Part shown: piece after piece, positions 47,901-62,900 of the stretch
Layout: each line of letters opens with the position of its first letter
Numbering within the stretch: position 1 is the first letter of the stretch
Assembly (NCBI GenBank): GCA_003344405.1
Contig: NOWV01000074.1
Coordinates: 62,001 to 126,000, forward strand
Direction: 5' to 3'
DNA length: 64,000 bases
From: Trichoplax sp. H2
Taxonomy: Eukaryota; Placozoa; Uniplacotomia; Trichoplacea
Made by a program: the position numbers and the translations under genes
Notes under the pieces: generated by a model
What the model was told of the DNA's origin: nothing
Database searches by the model: none
What the model saw: only the letters and a program-made list of their open reading frames with translations

Positions 47901-50900
47901 AAAAGATTAAGGGTGATTTCTGAATGTCATGGAACATCTTTTTCACCTATCACTTGGATATGAATAAAATAACTCTACATCTATGATAGTATTTGAATAG
48001 ATTAATAAAATTTTATACGTTTTAATAACTATAACGAATTGATAGGTAGTCTTGATTCAAATAATAGACATTGATAACGGTTAACAACTCAATTATATTG
48101 TCATGATTGAAAAAATTGTATTACTTTTAATAGATTAATTTATTTTTAAAAACGACAATACGTCTGGCCCTTGATCAAGTGACTTACCTCTTTTTAATTT
48201 AATTACAGTAAAAAATAATCTTATTGCAATTTTTTGATATATTTTTTATCAGCTTTCCGATTAACAGCAACCAAAGTAGTAAAAATCTTATGTTGCGCTG
48301 ACATAAAATGCAAAAGCGATAGCAGACGTAAATATTAAGAAAATGAAATAAAGAAATTGTAATTTATGAAAGTAAGCCTATTAACTGGAATAAACTGAAC
48401 GTACTTTAACCACTAGAATGAAGTGTATCTATATAATTTAACGTGTAAAATTAGTCTAGATACTAGTGTCGGCAGTATCTGATCTTATTCAAATTGATAA
48501 TAGTCTGGTGGATAATTTTCTATTATGAACAATCAAATGAAGTGTGCTTGTTATTAATTTGAATGATAATAGCATGGCATCAAGACGAATAGATTGGATT
48601 GATTGATGAAAACAATTTAATTTGAAATTGTATCCAATTGTCATAATGATTCTTTACAATTATTAGATGATTGATTGTGAACAATCCACTTGATATCCTC
48701 CTACTCTCATTTCCTGACTATACTTTCAACTTCCTCTCTTGACAATTAAAGCAAACATAACCTACTCAATTCAACAAAACACTACTACTAAACTATATTC
48801 ACTACGTGGTCCAAGTAGATTGAAAATTATAGCACTGATGTGAATTAAATTATTACCTGGTTGTATAGCATGAAAGGAAGAGAAAAAAAATCAATATCTT
48901 GTTATTTTTAAAGTACGGTCTTCATCATTTTCTATGGAGTCTTTATCATCTTTATAAATTAAAGTTAATTATAATCGTTCTTATTTTAAGCATACTGTAT
49001 TTAATCTGGCAATACCATATTCCCCCGACATTCCATTAGTTTTATATGTAAATCCATTAGCAATTAGTTTGTACACGTGTCTGGTATTAATAACTATAGG
49101 TCGGAGATAAGGATAACAAAACAACATTGGACATGGAATATCAACAGTTTTGATTTACATCTGCTACCGGAGTTAATACATGAAAGGGAAAAGTAGACAA
49201 CAGATTTGATTCCATTCATAACAATACAGTTCGAAGTAATCGGGATGATAGTAGGAACAAATCGTTATTAGTCTTCTATCCACAATAAGGCATTGGTTGA
49301 GCATAAAATATAATCCTCTATCGTTTTATTAAAGATAGTATATCGCGGATTACTAGCAAGAATTAATTACAGAAAATGTATTCTGACTATATAAGAGTGG
49401 AATACAGCAAATCCACTGCACAAGATAGTAAGCAACGAAGCAAGTAACAGCAATAAGATACACCAGCATTGACTAGTAAATAATTGAAAGGTGTATCATC
49501 GTTGTTATCGTTGCCTACTAGCATACGTTGAGTAAGAGGCGCTTGTTAAATGATAGTTAATACTATCGCTCAAGTTCGTTATTATCTCGGTTGAATTTAG
49601 GCTAATACTTGACATCAAATGAAATTTTCCCTTAATAGAACAGTTATTAACAGTATTGAATTGGAATAGATAAAATGGAAAGACTTTAGTTGAAGTTTGG
49701 ATTAACATCTGCAATACACTAACGAAGTACAATAAGTCCATCTTCAAAAGATTACGCTTAGTAACGATTTACAAGTTGATCGGTTGTCTCCTCTTTTCCT
49801 TAATGAGAACAATTTAATTAAAGCTATTGTTCTGATCCTCTTCTATTATCGACTAACACATAAACCTTCATTTCAAATCAATTCTTTTCTCTAGATAGTT
49901 TTAATTAATGTTCAACCGATATAGTAAGCATCATCATTATCTAGATCATCTATACGACAACTTGGTTTATCTCTATTGGTTAACTGCTGTATCTAAGTCT
50001 CTTATTATCGACCATAGCCTATGATAAAGGTGATTTAATTATTGCAATTGGATGCAATCAATGATTAATAAGAATGTTTATATAGAAAATTTTCATTCAT
50101 TATCATCCTTAGTAGAGGGTTTTATTTTAGTATCAACCAATCATAACGATAGCGATAATCGCTCATCATCGATACTTTAACTAGTGCTACGTAAGCGCTA
50201 TAAGCTATCACTAAAAATTTATAGCTTGATCATGAATCTATCAAGATACAGGATGATGATTAAACTGGATTCTATTTTTATCAAGAAATATTACCATAAT
50301 TAATCAGGAAGAGACATAGCAGAAGAAAATATCCATTTTAGAGCATTATAAATGCCAACTAAAATAGATCGTTGTATGGATTACTGATGACGTTAATAAT
50401 AGGTGTAGAGTAGAAATTGTCCCTGAATGATAATTTAAGGAAATGATTCATGAAGTGGCATAAACGTCATAGGTAGTAGTAGTGTAGGGTGGCCAAGCAA
50501 AGCTACATTCTTCTTACCTTAATGACGCGGAAAAATGCTTGAAGACTAACTCAGCGATTAGTTGATGGACAACATCAAGTTCAACTCTATCAAACCACAA
50601 TAGATGAATAGTAGAGCTAGGAATAGTTGTATAATAAAAGGAAACGATTGCTCCAATACAAATAAACTCAACAATACTTCAAGCAAATAATATGACTTGT
50701 CCGTTTACAACTGTAACTAATTGATTGTTCTCTACCCTATCTAGACGTAATATATTTTTTCCTCTTATTTGCATTTATTTTGTTCTTTCATTTACATAGA
50801 GTATCTTTTGATCTTGAAATGTAACAACTTCAACAGTAATCACGACAAAGATTGAGTTGTATCGTTTATTCAATATAGATCACACTCTTCAGAGTTTACT

Positions 50901-53900
50901 ATTAAGGTTAATTTCAAGGCGTCATTATAATCATCCTCATTTAAGAGGACTATAATAGGTATAGATCATTTAATTGCGATAGTTATTACTGCGGCTTATA
51001 CTATACTGTGGCTTGGGGATTTTTTTGAAATAAGCTAAAGAATCAGAAAATCACGATCTATAACAGGTCCTCTTTTAATTAATATATAAAAATATGACAA
51101 GACTGAATTGAAATGGATTATTTTTTTATCCTACAAGGTTTAGATACATGCTATTACATCGATCAATCATCTATTTCAACAACTTATTTCCATTAGTTGA
51201 TGACAATAAAATATTCAAAATTAAATTTAGTCGTAGTAGGATACGTCCATCTATGCCTGTTCAGTATGTGATGTAGTGGACGTAGACACGCTTCTAGATA
51301 AAAGAAGCGTGGAAATAATGAAAAGATGCTTCTAAAATGTCAATGAATTGAATAAAAGAAAAGAAACTTGAAAACCGATGTCGATCATGCCACATGTTTC
51401 AACAAGTGAATTTTTACACAGTTAAAAATAATTTTTCAACTTATCCAATTGAATGATGTCGTCAAGTCTAATGGAAAAGTCCATGGGACATGTTAAACGA
51501 CCGCCTTCGATGAAGGAAACTGCAATGCAACTAATAGATAGTTAAACAAATTTTGACCACCATGATATAATTTACGGCGTCATAAAATAATCATGATAAT
51601 AGTTTATGTCATGGCTATTATCTTCAAGTCCACTTGTATAGTCAATCCATTCTATTATTAATCGTTTCTATTTTAGACTCATTTCCCTCCCCCTCGTAAT
51701 CAGACTTTATTTTACTTACCTTTTACTGATAATTTTTTTTTTTGCTAGTCATTATCATCTACTTAACGCTATTTCCTACTGTCTCTCTTTCTGTCTTTCG
51801 ATCGCTTATTGACTTACAATTGGATAACGATTGATTCTTTATCCTTTCCAACGACTCTGATGCCTTGTTGTATCACTTTTGCCCTAGTATTAGCTCATTT
51901 TGAGTAGACCTATCGTAAGGTGGTCATGCTTAGCTATTGCTGCAGGAATACATCAATCGATTAACCCATCATACATGAGAAATATTTTTAACATGATGAT
52001 AACAACTTCCTAGGAGTTAAAAATTCTCATTCCAATCGTCTCTTTCTGCCTTGTATCTAGATATTTATAACGATAGTTGACGTCAATATCATAAGGTAGC
52101 AAAGTCGTTGGCAATTTACATTGACCTTCTTATTGACATATGATCTATTGTTGCAATTAATGGGTAATATGTAACACTGTTGAAAGTTTAATCGATGCCG
52201 TCGTAATTGTCCATAACAATAATTCAAACCTTATTTAATAGGCAAACAATTAGATTGTATTATTTCACTTAAAGACAAATCAACTCTTCAAGTTAATCAA
52301 TTGTATCAATTTTACAACTGCTTACTTGTAGTGAAAGATCGAGCAGTATTGGATTCTATTTTTCATCGGTACCCCGCGTATTTACTATCATTCTTTTACA
52401 GTCGTCGTCTGTGTTTTTTTTTATTTGCTATCACTTTCAGAGTGGTGAAGAAGTGTAGCAAAGCTCGTCGTCAAGGTAAAGTGGAAGGTTAAATTGGTTA
52501 GAAAACTTGTTATAGCTATTTTATAAAATTAGATGGATAAATTAATATAGTAAATGTAGAGGATAGTCGAAATAGGGATAGCGATTCAATCAAAAGGTCG
52601 AACCTTACTTTTTTTTTCCTATCGTCATGATTCATCTCATTATGTACTATTGCCGTAAGAATGAAGGAGATGGGAAAAGATACCATCAGGGCAAATAATT
52701 TTACTAGGCCTGATTAGATCGTGTGATTATCCAACTTGACTTTTAATAGTTAAATAATAAAATAACAATAATTGAATGCAGTTGTTACAGTTGTTACCGT
52801 TGTTAACCTATTCTAACTTTTCGCCCGCCCAACTTCTATTATATCCTTAACCAATTCCCTCTTCATCATCATCAAAGTCTTTTCTTATCCATCAATTAAT
52901 TTTTAAATCTCGACCTACTGTCTATGTTACCCTTTTATTCAATGTTATCGATACACATGCGACCCTATATATAATCGTAAAATTATTATTGATCTATCAT
53001 CACTTGTGCCACATCTCAACAGCTGTTGTCTTGCCTTAGTCCACCTTAATTCTATCAATTATTTGATCTACTATTACCAATCTTCAAGTGAGTGATAAGA
53101 ATTTGTTATTCCTATTTTCATCCATAACGATTGATTCAATTTAATCATTGACTTAACCTGCTCTTACTTCATCTTATTTTTTAATCATATCATATTTTGT
53201 ATTAGTTGACTTACATTCAATCTTACTGTTCATTTCTCCAGCCGATAAATAAAACAACTTGCTTCAAACTTGTCTTGAAAAAAATTAAATTTCAACGATT
53301 AAGACTTCAGCCTCTTCAATTTCATAAACTTATTAGCAACTAAAGGTAAGGTTATTAATCTCTTAATTTAGTTTTCTCTTTCTCGTCAATCGTTTTATTT
53401 TACATTCTATATCTGCCTGAAGCCCTTCTTAAGTGTTCTCTTTCGTTTTAATCTTTTTATTGATCGTCAATTTGTCTCTCTTTCTTCCCCGTTGATTGAT
53501 TGCCTTTGATGTGCGTATACTGCGATTTCTTACTTGCCGACTAAGTCATTTCATGAATTCAGATGATCGATATACGCTGATTTAAATCAACTTCTTATCA
53601 TTTCATCAACTATATTAACGTCATCATCCTTGAAATAGTTAATAATTCGTCCGATAAAACGACATGACCAATTTAAAATTCAAATTAAAACATGTAATTA
53701 CAGTCTACTTGGATTCCATGTTGTTGTTGTTGTTGTTGTATTATCAATCTTGACACAATCTTTATGTTATATCAGCAGTGATTGATTCAAGATCTACAAG
53801 TTTGTTAGCCATAATTGTGTTAGATAAATCAAATCTGATCATTTACCGATTCAAAATAATGATAGGCAGACCATCAATATAATTATTCTAATGATGAGTA

Positions 53901-56900
53901 TGATTATTCTAATCATGATACCAAGATAGTCTTAACTAGAAAGTTAATTAAAAAAATAGTTGTTGTTATCGCAAGTTATGCTAACCTATTTAACCTTGCC
54001 TCTGTATGATAAATCCTACCGATCAATTTGTTATCAAGGCTATCAAATCAAAATCGATACTATCGCCGATCAAAAAGCAATCAATCATTTTTTAAAGTCT
54101 TCTTAAACGTCAAAAACTAGATAACCCCCCTTTTGAATATAGTTATGTCAGCCTATAAAATTAACTATTGATATCAATTAACTCGATTAGTTAGCCAAGA
54201 TCTTTTGCAATTATCCAATTTTAATAATACAGCTCAAGGTTATTTCTAACGTTATAGAACCTTTATTTCTTTAAGCTGTATTACAAAAATTTTTTCAATT
54301 TATTAAGTAATGTATGATTAGATCTCTTCTCTTTTTTTTGTCTTGATACTCTTTTTTACAAAATCCAATCGAGCTTTGTTGACAAATTGGCGATAATTGT
54401 TTAAGATTAAGATCGTATGCACAGATAGATATAGCCTATCATGACCTTTTTCAATACATCCGTCCTACAACAATTTTTACTTTAATAACTTTTAGTATTG
54501 TCACGCTTAATAATTAATGTAAGAAATGGAGAGAATATTAAGGCTGTAATAGCCAAGGCAAAAAAACGGCATAAGAACGATGGACTGGATAAATTGGATA
54601 CAAGGATTATTAGCATAGATTAAGATTGATTTTACTTACCCCGATTATATATAGATCAAATATCATCATTTAATTTAAATAATAGCAACTTTAACTTATT
54701 TTCTAATCCCTAATGCGCCTTTTCCAAGGTTAATCAACTCTTAAGCTAACGTTTTAATAGGACAGCGATGGTATTAGGTCTGTTTTCTATTTTAGGACAC
54801 AAGTCAGAATAAAAGAATAACATTGAGTTGAAATTACTTTACTCCTAGCTATTCTCTCTATACCTTGCACGATTACGGTACTGTAAATCAAATAATATTC
54901 ATTTCGCTGAGAATCAGCATCCCGCTCATCACTACAAAGTATAGATTTAAGATTAAGATAATAGAGTGGAGAATAGGAAATCAAAACAAAAAAATTGTAC
55001 CTATTTCAAAATCAAAATAAGTAATTCATTCATTGCTTTCTATTCACTTTGTAGCTTATTTAATTTCCATTTTTCTCTATAGTTTCTGTAGAATAGACAA
55101 GTTTGAACCGAGTTCTACCAAAACATGATTAATACCAATACTTGACTTTCAACTAGGCTGCAGTATTGTTGCTGCTCAATCACATGAATCAATTTCTGTT
55201 AGCTAATCTTGTTGTTATTTAAATAATAGCTAATTCAAACTTGAAGACAACGACAAAAGATAGTCTATGTTAATCACAGATGTTGAAATGTTTTATTATC
55301 CTATCAAACAATCATTGATTGCAACTGTTACTAAATTCAAAATCATCATCTATTATGATGTCAATTACATAGTGCAATATATTTCCCTCATCATAGCTAG
55401 CTAGCTATTTTAGATGATTGCATTGTACGATTTTTTCTTTTGCTTGTATCGATTTATTTTTATATTTCATATCGCATTGTCTACAAAGCTATTTTTATTC
55501 CTTGATCGATTTTACTACCGACATTATTTACCTAATCAGGATGAACGTAAATGTCAGCAAGAAAGAAGAGTGAATTTTTCTATTCACACATTCTATTGCT
55601 TATCTGATAAAGTACGCCATTTCATTTTTTAAAATTCCATTAGTTTTCCGCTGACATCATTGCTATTATCTGTAAAGATGGCATGATTTATTTGTCTCCA
55701 TTGCATTCAAGTTATTTTAGTGTCTCCAGTCTAACGACATTGTATGACTACCATGACTAACCTGCATAGATATTTTGGCCTCATTTACTACAACGTCTTC
55801 TCTGACTTACACTAATATGGTAGCATATACCGACAGTAATCTGATCTAATTGAACAAAAATGATAAGATATTTACCAATACCTATCGGTAAGTTTGTTGA
55901 ATTCCATCGTTAACGATGACAAAATTATCTACATGAAAAAATGAATGATATACCCATGTAAGTTATTAGGATACAACATCTGTACCAATAAATGTATCAT
56001 ACACCTAGATCAGCAGATAGATTATCATTGTAAATAACGGTATCCTGAAATTGAATATGATGTTGGTGATATAGTTACTGATAATTATCGTCACCAATAT
56101 TTCAATAGGCTCTAGAGTAATTTATTTTATAGTCTATTTCAACACAGTATGAAGCTAGAAATATGAAAATTTTTTATCGCGAATTTTCTGAAATAGCTAA
56201 ATTGTGTTCTAATAGCAACAATAATGACAAAACTAAAATTCCTAGTACATAGGACTTGTGATGGACCCTTAAATTGAGAAAATGATTTAACCCAGTCACT
56301 AGAATAAAATCTGAAATAAAAAACAGATAGAATAAAATTGTTTTCTTGTTGATCATATGATCGGATTTCGTTATCCTACTGTATGGCTGGATTGTTACGA
56401 TACAGATGTGATCTACTTTATTCCATAACGTGATTTCAGTATTTTTTCTCATCGTATCTAAACCTTATTAATAGATAATATCTTGTATAATCCATTCAAG
56501 ATATTATATAACTAAATTTGCCATTCTGAAAAATAATAATGTATTTGTATATTCTTTATATAATCAATTGGCGAGGGAAAAGAATCTAAATAATGAGTAT
56601 GGAAAGTTAAGGCCCTAATATCAATCTGATTTGCAATCAAATTGTTCCTCTAGACGATAGTTTGGAATTATTCAATAACTATTTATTACGTGACATTAAA
56701 CAATAAGAAATTATTATTTAATACATAGGCCGGAAAGTATCCCTTTGGCATTAACTTGATCTACCTCTATATTGATTTATATTAGTTCTGTTGATGACTC
56801 ATGATGCATCTTAATAGCTTATAATAGTTCCTTTTTAGCTCATGTTGTTATTAAATTTGATGTTATTTCCTTCCTTGAACTCGGCTAATTCTAACCTTGG

Positions 56901-59900
56901 CGTTGACAATTTTATGTTAGAATATGTTGATAAATTGTATTGAGACGAGAATCCGTTATCCGATATCATGATTGATTCAGTCGACCTTAACAACTAAAAG
57001 TTTACGTCCAGTTCTATTTCTGAAGTTGAAAATGATATTTAGTACTAATGTAATGTAAACGATTTTATTTCATTTTGTGTTTAAATATTTGAAAAATTTA
57101 TAGTAAATTGATGCAAGATTCCTACTTCACTTTTATTACTATTAAATCCATTTTGATAACCATTGAGTGTAAATTAAAATTAATCAGCTCAGTAAATTGA
57201 CTGTAATATTTATTGAATTTAGCTACAACTATAATCATTTACCCTCCAATGTACTAATTTTACAAGCGATATTTTTTCTCTTCTATTTTATTGTCAGCTG
57301 TGTACAAAAACAATATGAATACTGCAAGCAAGTCAATTCCAAACAAGTATCAATTTGTCATTGGAAACGAAAAGTGTGAATTGAGTGATAAAGAAAGTAC
57401 GTATAAACAACATGACAATAGATTTTTAAAATATAATTTCTAGTTAGAAATGTCCTGGTTGCTGATTTAATGATGAGATTAATAGAGTGGGAAGAAATAG
57501 GGTAGATTTAATTAATATTTTCATTTATTAGTTCACTTTTCAATTATTCAGCTATTTATTTTCACGATAGCAAAATATTTTAGATGCTTGACCTAGAATT
57601 TTTCACCTTCAACTACATAATTAAACAATATTATTATTTATTACCATGATCATAAGTAGAGTATTGATTGGAAGTGATCATCATTGTTAAACTATTAACT
57701 TAAAGATTGTTAACCATTGAAACGAAATTAATTGAATCCAATCAACCGCTAATTATATCATAAGTTATAATCTATTCTTGGCTACTAAGTGAAATAAGTC
57801 ACTTCCATCTTGATCCATGACTTGGATCAATTTTTTAATTGATTAAAAATAGCGTTCTGGTGATTGAATTTCAATTAGTCTTATCGTAATTATCTCGGAA
57901 GTGATCTTACCAAGTTTAATTTCTGCATGGAATGGATTTGTCTGAAAATTTTTAAGTGGTCAGACAGGATGACTATTTCCAAAAAAATTAGTTGTTATAA
58001 TTATTATAATAATTACGATTATTCATTCATCATCAATGGACTGAATTTGAAATTACTGAGATAGCTAGCCTATTTCATTATGCCCTTCTTGAAATAATGA
58101 CATCAGTTACACGCTTTAACAATTAAGTTCATAATACAATCAAGACAATACATAGACTCTCCATTTCAATAACAATCTATAACATCATATTAAAAGAAAA
58201 AAAGTTCACAGTAGAATAATAATAATGAATTGCCCAATGATTACGTCAATTTCACATCATCTTTTTGATTTCTTGAATCAATAATCATGACAATAGGTCA
58301 CCAATGTCTTTATGTAGCCCTTACTCGGACACCCCAAATTATCTAATTTGAGAGAACAGAATGATTTAACTTCATGCAATATTAATCAATAGTATACATT
58401 ACAAATGGAAGCGGATAAAAAAATATTGGCCTAACGGTTATCTGGTGAAGATATCCTATAAGCTATGGCTTTTCCTAATGTCACTAATTCTATAGAAAAA
58501 CATTATTTGGTGCTATTATATATAATATCTAATATAATTATACATCAACATATTCTAAATTATAACTTAAAATACTCTCGCTGTCCCACATCATAGCTCG
58601 ATTAGCTTAAGGAATCCAACTTTAATAATCATTGTTTTTGTTCTAATTAATCCACAGCACTGTAAATCTATATTTTACGATTAATTTCCATTTTGTATGC
58701 AGTTGAGCTCGGAGTTGATATCATGGCTAAAACATTACACTAAATCAATTTACAAATTATTACTATCAGCGATTATATTAGAATTTAAATTAGTAGTAGC
58801 TTACACTACTATTCATTGCTGCACTATTACTATAAAAGTTGTTATCGCAATCATTAGACATTATGATAGAGTTTAGTTTAATTCAGTTCGATCGAGAATA
58901 ACAAATGGATTTGATTTAGTTAAAATGAACAAACTTATATATTTATCTAAAATATAGCAGTTTGGATGGTTATCTAAATCCTGATAATCAGTAGAGAGAT
59001 TATTTTATTCCACTCAAAACAAAACTTTTGATCCCCGCACTACCTTTATCTATTCTAATAGTTCATTATGAACAACTAGAGCAGATTCGATAGGAATTAC
59101 TTTCTAATACAGACATTATGTATAGTTACTATCGGCAAATAAAGCAAAGATAGATCGATTTGGAAATTTTCAATTGGTTAACATTTTCAATAATGTAGTA
59201 CGGAAGTTAGATAAGTTTTATAGGACAATTAACATCCGTTACCATGCTATCAATAAAGCAGTCACGATTCAATCAATATAATATATCCGCTAATGATATG
59301 CTATTTATAACTGATCTTCAAATCGGACAGAATAGGTCTTTTAAGCCATATAACCATCGAAATGAACAGGCCTCTGCCTAGATTCTTCTATCTAGTTGAG
59401 CTTGCCGATTCAAGCATGAGGCATTAACTATAAATCATCTTCTAAATCTTATATTCCACTACTATACAATGATTGTCAGTAATTTTATTGAAATTATTTA
59501 AATTACACAGTATCCCACTTAATGCTTTGATGATTAGTCCTAGCAAACAATTATGTAAGCATTTTAATCACGTAGGCAGGAATAGGTTAAATCTCATCAG
59601 AATTATTCAATATATGTATTCCACTTGGTAGTTTGAAAAAAACGTGAGCTTTCATGAAGTCATTAAGCTTCTTCCTTTCACTGCATTCTGCGCCATCTAT
59701 TGATATATTACAAGGAGTTAATTATGGTTTAAAAGATTAACATAATCCCAGAATATGTCTAATTTTTATTTCCACCGTCTAATTTCACCTTCTTCCACAT
59801 CCAATCATGCTGACTTAAAATTGAAAAATTTCCGTTCGTTGTATAATTAAATCATTTATTACGTAAATTTATATAAACGAGGCCGGATGCGAAATCGATC

Positions 59901-62900
59901 ATTTTGCAAAATGCCTCACTGTTATCGATATATAGATTCTAATAGTCTTCTTCAGCCTTTAGCTATTTACATTTTCGTCTTTTCTACTCTTTACACTTTC
60001 CTACTGAATATGATACTCTGCCTTCATAAATCAATTAAAATAATTTGTAGAGTGTAATAACTGATATCAGTCAACGATGAAAATTTACTAATTATGTATT
60101 TACGCATACAATTTACTAGTGACAGTCAGTTTCTACGGTAGTAAGCAAAATATTTAAAATCTATATCAAATTTTAAAATTCGCAATCACTTATGCAAATT
60201 GATTAGAATCAAGTCATACTACTAATCAACGACGACTGTATTCAGTCATCTTAGTTTCTATAAACGTCTTGAATAGTACCTTTCTTGACTATAACATACG
60301 ACTAAATTAATTATCCTTTAGCCATTACAGTTAAATTTTGATTATTTATTATGTCATCTATTTTTATGATAATATTATAAATACTGCTTTCCAACGATAC
60401 AGCATGAATCCTAGCAACAAAATGATCTTTAATAGATTAGATTGTTGTGTAGAATATAAGTTACCAGAATCATTACAAACTAGGTGAAAATCTAATATTA
60501 TCCACTACTTGATGTCTGATTAATCGAATCCACTAATGCATCAGGCTATTTAAACATCAAAACAATCGTAACCGCTAGAAGCGTTACGCAATTGCAAACT
60601 ACCCAGATGCCAAAAACCGTTTGATAACTAATTTATTATTGATAATCTTTGAAGCCTAAACCGGTATAACAGACGATTTCAGTTTGAAAGTAGTTCACTA
60701 GCAGAAATTGCACTATGATCGACCGGTCGACAGCATATATCAATCAAAACTCCTAATTATTATTGTCTATGATCCTTGAACTTTAAATGCGATTGTGTCT
60801 AGTAGAATATCTGTAACTTCTTTTTTTAATACGATAACATGTATAGAAGACATGAAAGTATAAAATACTTAAATTAAATCGTGCAAGCGTGTGGGAACTA
60901 TAGATCTTTTCTATTAGACAAGTAGTCAAAACCATCACTTTCAATATTTAAGTTTCCTCACAAAAGATCATTAAATTTATTATGTCTTCAACCAGTTAAC
61001 GTCTACACTACCTAGTAACGATTTATTACTTTGTAATTTGCTTAACAACTAGACAGTTGCTACGTATACATTGGTAAAATAGTAAACTAACACGATAATC
61101 AGTTTCAACCCTATCAGACGATTTAATCTGTTTACATTCAGCGTTTGAAAAATATAGAATTAATTTATATGACTTTGACCTTTATTTCCTGAGCTTGCAT
61201 CACTCTCTTTTAATAATTTCTCTTTAGTACGAAGATAAGCCAGTAATGATACTGTAGTACAACATTTAAAATCGGTTTATTTTTCATTATCAGCACAATT
61301 TCTTAAATTGTAGTGACTATTGTCTATTATATCGGTTAAATTGCTAATCTTTTAATGGATCGTTCTTATTTACTTATACACTAAAAGCATCTGCCGCTAT
61401 TGATTACTACTACAGTAGACATAAAAATGGTCTTATATCACCGTCTATCACCTGAATAGATAGTACAAATGCTTTTGAGGTTATAAAGGGCTGCAAATGA
61501 CATAATCATTTTCATTTCTCGTAAGATATAAAAGCCTTTATAAATTAAAGTAATTAATGTAATATTGAACATATTCCCAGACTTATAGCCGACCATTAAA
61601 CAAACATCTAGCTTGAGAATTTAAGATTGCTAACAACAATTTTACTACATTAAATTTCGTCAGCAGAGCGCTTTATACAAAAGCATGGCTTCTATTATAC
61701 AAAATATTAATAACCAACATGTAAAATTGAATTTAAAAGAATGAACTAGAAACAATCATTTCCATATCTAACGCTCTATCTATAAACTTCAGATACCGAC
61801 TTCAGTGGTAAAAAAATAGTCTATAAACACTTTTATACGCAATGTTAGTCCCTTCAAAGATAATTAAGTTAAATTCAATACTACAAATAGCTTGATCTGT
61901 GATGGCATATCGTTTTATATTAGTCTACCCATGAAAATCACATGAAGAGAATTTTATGGATATTAGTGAATTAAAGATTGGAAGCATTACATTCAAACGC
62001 TCCACAAAAGCTAATTTAGAGGGTAAATATTATATTGTTCTCGATTGAATATTTTGGGATCATTTTATTTACTTTACGTATAAGTTGCGCTTTAGTACCC
62101 TATTAAATAGCTTTTGGACTTATCCAAGGCACAATTCATCATCGCGTACTGTTATACTATCAATAGTCACTGTTAGTAACCATCCTACAGTAATTCTATT
62201 GGTAAGATTGCAATACTAAGTGAATAGAATAATCTTTATCAAATCGGTTGTAATAAATTAAAAGACTTAATCAATTCATCAGGATTACCAAATGTATTGG
62301 TACCTTATTTAAGTTTCCATATAATAAAAAAAATTGATCACAGCCGTTTGCCCTTTACTCTTTAATCAAACTTAAATTCCTATATTAGAAATTAAGTGCT
62401 ATAATTATATAGTAAAGAAAAAATCATATCGTGAAACTTTAACATCAGAGCTTTTATCTTCCACTTCTTGAGTATACAATTCTTCGATTTTAAATTTCCT
62501 AGAATATTAACACATGATTAAGATATTTTTATTAACGGATTGATGATGACGGTATTGTTCGTATATTGCGCATATTGATTTATGAAATTTTATTAAAATT
62601 GATTATTTCTAAGCGATCAGATTAAATTATTTTATACATGAGAATTACATGCATAGGTGGCCTATGCTGTCAGATAGTTGATTGAGGACAAGAAATGAGA
62701 GAGAGTGTAGGAAATAGAGGAAGGAAGAAAAAATTGGGAATTGAAAACGTTCAATTTTATTGTAATTATATGTCTATGTACAGGGCAAAGAAAATTAGAT
62801 ACGTTACACTGCTAGACATTATCATAACATCAAGACAAAACAACTACAAGACAGGAAATTAATAATCTTCCATAATCAATAGCTACAATAATTATTAGCC

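Noticed and set aside
56174-56452. 92-codon hydrophobic minus-strand open frame
   Set aside because: Its composition is AT-driven (Leu/Ile/Phe/Asn). No receptor or transporter motif was recognised and there are no partner exons.
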